Below, one piece after another: positions 9,408-11,080 of a DNA stretch of 11,080 bases (within the stretch, counting starts at the first letter, position 1; every line of letters begins with the position of its first letter). The DNA lies in the NCBI GenBank assembly GCA_003221075.1, contig QHUF01000259.1:1-11080 (forward strand). Reading direction: 5' to 3'. Below the pieces are notes generated by a model. The model did no database searches. It saw only the letters and a program-made list of their open reading frames with translations, and had not been told where the DNA came from. Source of the DNA: Gemmatimonadota bacterium (GTDB taxonomy: Bacteria > Gemmatimonadota > Gemmatimonadetes > Gemmatimonadales > GWC2-71-9). A program made the translations under genes and the position numbers.

Positions 9408-9494
9408 AGTCGTCGACGTCGTTGCAAGTTGCCGGGTCATGATTGTGACGGTACGTTACTCCCTCGTCGAGCCCGCCGGCCCTGATGCCGAATC

Positions 9495-9518
9495 GACGCC
9501 CCTCCAGGACGCCCCTCC
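9495..9518. repeat. Tandem 11-bp perfect direct repeat, period 13
   Basis: GACGCCCCTCC occurs at 9495-9505 and again at 9508-9518, separated by AG. It lies 54-78 bases upstream of the first propeller lipoprotein start. It may be an operator for a regulator that binds direct repeats, or a relic of local duplication. Confidence 0.6.
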
Positions 9519-9534
9519 GACACCGAGACCGTAA

Positions 9535-9549
9535 CCGCGCGCCGCGCGG
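9535..9549. repeat. 15-bp GC palindrome upstream of the propeller operon
   Basis: CCGCGCG and CGCGCGG flank one central C (9542). As RNA it could form a 5-6 pair all-GC stem 23 bases before the ATG at 9573 and 16 bases before the ribosome site, so it may affect leader folding. CG-rich palindromes of this size are not rare in DNA of this composition. Confidence 0.35.
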
Positions 9550-9572
9550 GCTTCCCACCTACGGGGGAGGCT

Positions 9573-10535
9573 ATGACCATCACACGCTGCCATCTCGCTC
9601 CATTGACGGTGCTAGGACTGCTGGTCGCTTGCAGGCCGAATTCCGACCAGGTCGTATATCAGCTTCAGGCCGACCGCTTCGCCGGCTCCGAGTGGTCCGA
9701 GCCCGTGAATCTCGGTCCCGTGGTGAACTCGAGCGCCCTCGACGCCAACGCCGGCCTCTCGTCCGACGCGCATACGCTCTTCTTCGTCTCGACACGCACC
9801 GGCGGTCTCGGCAACCTCGATATCTGGATGTCGCGTCGCCGCTGTCTGGCGTGCGATTGGGAAGCCCCGGTGAATCTCGGTGCGCCGATCAACAGCGACG
9901 CGATCGACGCCGCACCGACGATGTCTGAAGACGGCCGCCTCCTGTTCTTCTATAGTGCGCGCGCTGGTGGTTTCGGCCTCGGCGACGTTTACGTCTCCCA
10001 TCGCGTGAGCACCGGCGCGGACGGGGACGTCTGGGGCCCTCCGGTGAACCTCGGACCGGATGTGAATACGGCGGCCAACGAGCAGGGCACGTTTTACGTG
10101 CATGAGCCGGGAGAGCCGAACGCCTTCGTGTACTTCAATCGACCGACCGCCGGCGGCAGCGTCGACGTCTATCGAGTCGCGGTGTCGAATGACGGCGACG
10201 CGCTCGGCCCTGCGGTCCTCGTCCCGGAGTTGAGCGACCCGACCACGTTCGACCAAAAAGTGGCGGTGAGCGCGGACGGTCACGAGCTGCTGCTCTCCTC
10301 GTTGCGGGCGGGAGGCTTCGGCAACTTCGACATCTGGCGCTTCACCCGCCAGTCCGCCCAAGACCCCTGGTCGAATCCAACCCATTTGGACGCGCCGATC
10401 AACACTCCGGACGTCGATTCGCAACCGGTGCTCTCGCGCGACGGGCGCACACTGATCTTCACGTCGATCCGGCCAGGCGGCGTTGGCGTGCAGGATCTCT
10501 GGATGTCGACGCGCCAGCCGGGTCTGCAGCCATGA
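9573..10535 (+). CDS. PD40 beta-propeller lipoprotein, five repeats
   Basis: The predicted product has 320 residues. The start ATG 9573 follows GGGGGAGG, and the product opens with a lipoprotein signal and lipobox LVAC (C20). The body is five PD40/WD40-like repeats of about 50 residues, each built as W..PVNLG..(I/V)N, then D..P.LS.DG..LFF.S.R.GG.G..DIW.S.R. Repeats 1, 2 and 5 are the most regular; repeat 3 (WGPPVNLGPDVNTAANEQG...) has a changed second half and repeat 4 lacks the tryptophan. Between repeats 1 and 2 lies a C91-x-x-C94 pair (RCLACDW) that recurs in the next gene. PD40 repeats bind ligands or partner proteins in TolB-like propellers. No OmpA peptidoglycan-binding domain is present. 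The function is unknown; envelope scaffolding or ligand binding is likely. The stop overlaps the next gene as ATGA. Confidence 0.85.
   Translation: MTITRCHLAPLTVLGLLVACRPNSDQVVYQLQADRFAGSEWSEPVNLGPVVNSSALDANAGLSSDAHTLFFVSTRTGGLGNLDIWMSRRRCLACDWEAPVNLGAPINSDAIDAAPTMSEDGRLLFFYSARAGGFGLGDVYVSHRVSTGADGDVWGPPVNLGPDVNTAANEQGTFYVHEPGEPNAFVYFNRPTAGGSVDVYRVAVSNDGDALGPAVLVPELSDPTTFDQKVAVSADGHELLLSSLRAGGFGNFDIWRFTRQSAQDPWSNPTHLDAPINTPDVDSQPVLSRDGRTLIFTSIRPGGVGVQDLWMSTRQPGLQP
10532..10535 (+). promoter_or_regulatory. ATGA stop-start overlap between the two propeller lipoprotein genes
   Basis: The start ATG of the second propeller gene overlaps the TGA stop of the first. The preceding bases (CGGGTCTGCAGCC) contain no ribosome site, which supports translational coupling and a shared transcript. 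Confidence 0.85.
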
Positions 10536-11080
10536 CGCCGACTTCCCGGACGCTCGCTGCGGTGGCTTCGCTCGCGCTGCTCCTTGCCTGTGGAACAGAG
10601 TCCGATCGGAGCATTACGGCGAACCTCGTCGTGAACCCCACGGCGCATTTCTCCACGTGGTCCGAGCCCGTAAACCTCGGCTCGATGATCAACACGACGT
10701 TCAACGAACAAGGTCCGACGCTCTCGAACGACGAGCTGAGCCTCTACTTCGGCTCCGATCGACCCGGCGGAATCGGTGGATTCGACATTTGGGTTTCCCA
10801 GCGCGCCTGCAAGGACTGCGCGTGGGAAGCTCCACTGGACCTCGGACCGGCCGTTAATACAGCCTCGGACGAGACTGGACCAGGATTATCCGTGGACGGG
10901 CATCTGCTCTTCTTCAGGAGCACTCGGCCAGGCGGGGCGGGCCTCGGGGACGTCTTCCTCTCAAAACGCGCCAACCCGAAGGACGACTTCGGCTGGGGTA
11001 TCCCCGTTGCACTCGGTCCGGGCGTCAACACCGCGGCGGCCGAGGCTGGTGCGGAGTTCTTGCAGAGCGCCGAGGACGGC
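10532..11080 (+). CDS. Second PD40 propeller lipoprotein, 3' end cut off by window
   Basis: The frame opens at ATG 10532, overlapping the previous stop (TGA 10533-10535), and stays open for 183 codons to the right edge. It has no stop in the window, so it is partial. Residues 1-20 are a lipoprotein signal with lipobox LLAC (C20). Two complete PD40 repeats follow (from TWSEPVNLGSMINT and WEAPLDLGPAVNTAS) and a third begins at GWGIPVALGPGVNTAA. A C93-x-x-C96 pair (RACKDCAW) sits between repeats 1 and 2, as in the upstream gene. Domain order, lipobox position and repeat wording show that the two genes are paralogues from tandem duplication. No ribosome site precedes the ATG, so translation is probably coupled to the upstream gene. 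Confidence 0.85.
   Translation, partial: MTPTSRTLAAVASLALLLACGTESDRSITANLVVNPTAHFSTWSEPVNLGSMINTTFNEQGPTLSNDELSLYFGSDRPGGIGGFDIWVSQRACKDCAWEAPLDLGPAVNTASDETGPGLSVDGHLLFFRSTRPGGAGLGDVFLSKRANPKDDFGWGIPVALGPGVNTAAAEAGAEFLQSAEDG

Larger units (their letters stand above)
9340..9572. other. Gene-free 233-bp stretch with hairpin, direct repeat and palindrome
   Basis: No supported gene lies here. It holds a 23-pair hairpin (9353-9407), an 11-bp direct repeat (9495-9518) and a 15-bp GC palindrome (9535-9549), each listed separately. A weak promoter candidate for the propeller lipoprotein operon is TTGCCG at 9429-9434, 17 bp, then TACGTT at 9452-9457 (4 of 6 and 3 of 6 matches). If real, it would leave a 5' leader of about 110 bases that contains the direct repeat and the palindrome. 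Confidence 0.5.

Noticed and set aside
9343..9534. 63-codon open frame across the long hairpin
   Set aside because: The nucleotide sequence is constrained by the palindrome, there is no ribosome site, and the peptide has no feature.
9843..9854. Haem-binding CxxCH motif in the propeller lipoproteins
   Set aside because: The cysteine pairs are followed by Asp or Ala and then Trp, not His, so cytochrome c-type haem attachment is not supported.

Overview
The window is high-GC bacterial DNA, roughly two thirds G+C by eye, and densely coded. No rRNA, tRNA, CRISPR array, transposase or integrase was seen. Several traits together suggest a Gemmatimonadota-like, diderm soil or sediment bacterium: a BTAD regulator with a central membrane segment and TPRs, an Oar-like TonB receptor with a carboxypeptidase-regulatory N-terminal domain, Big2-type lipoproteins, and serial PD40 lipoproteins carrying the PVNLG...N / DG..LFF.S.R.GG.G..DIW signature. 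This placement is inference; Acidobacteriota and relatives remain possible.

Layout. (1) Positions 3-1025, plus: C-terminal part of an exported protein, cut by the left edge, that carries all the copper ligands expected of a peptidylglycine/dopamine monooxygenase (PHM/DBM) fold. (2) 1142-2647, plus: a lipoprotein made of two Big2-like Ig domains, 41 consecutive prolines and a phosphoesterase (acid phosphatase / phospholipase C-like) domain. (3) 2649-5768, minus: a large TonB-dependent, Oar-like outer-membrane receptor whose stop codon lies 1 bp from the stop of the convergent phosphoesterase gene. (4) 5765-8152, minus: a SARP/BTAD winged-helix regulator with one central transmembrane helix and a C-terminal TPR region; its stop overlaps the receptor start as ATGA, so the two form an operon. 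(5) 8153-8265: a divergent control region with a 14-bp direct repeat (12 of 14 identical) around a candidate promoter for the regulator. (6) 8266-9339, plus: a lipoprotein alpha/beta hydrolase with a GQSQG nucleophile elbow. (7) 9340-9572: a gene-free stretch with a long 23-pair hairpin, an 11-bp tandem direct repeat and a 15-bp GC palindrome. (8) 9573-10535 and 10532 to the right edge, plus: two paralogous PD40 beta-propeller lipoproteins, coupled by ATGA; the second is cut by the window.

How the genes may work together (inference). Six of the seven genes encode products exported to or anchored in the envelope, and the seventh is predicted to span the inner membrane. The regulator and receptor look like a sense-and-import unit in which periplasmic TPRs relay a signal to a cytoplasmic winged helix. 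The flanking surface phosphoesterase and ester hydrolase could release substrates such as phosphoesters or acyl esters for the receptor, but no transcriptional link to them is shown. The most distinctive elements are the PHM-like copper protein, the polyproline spacer, the repeat-bearing divergent promoter, the long hairpin after the hydrolase gene, and the CxxC-bearing twin propeller lipoproteins.
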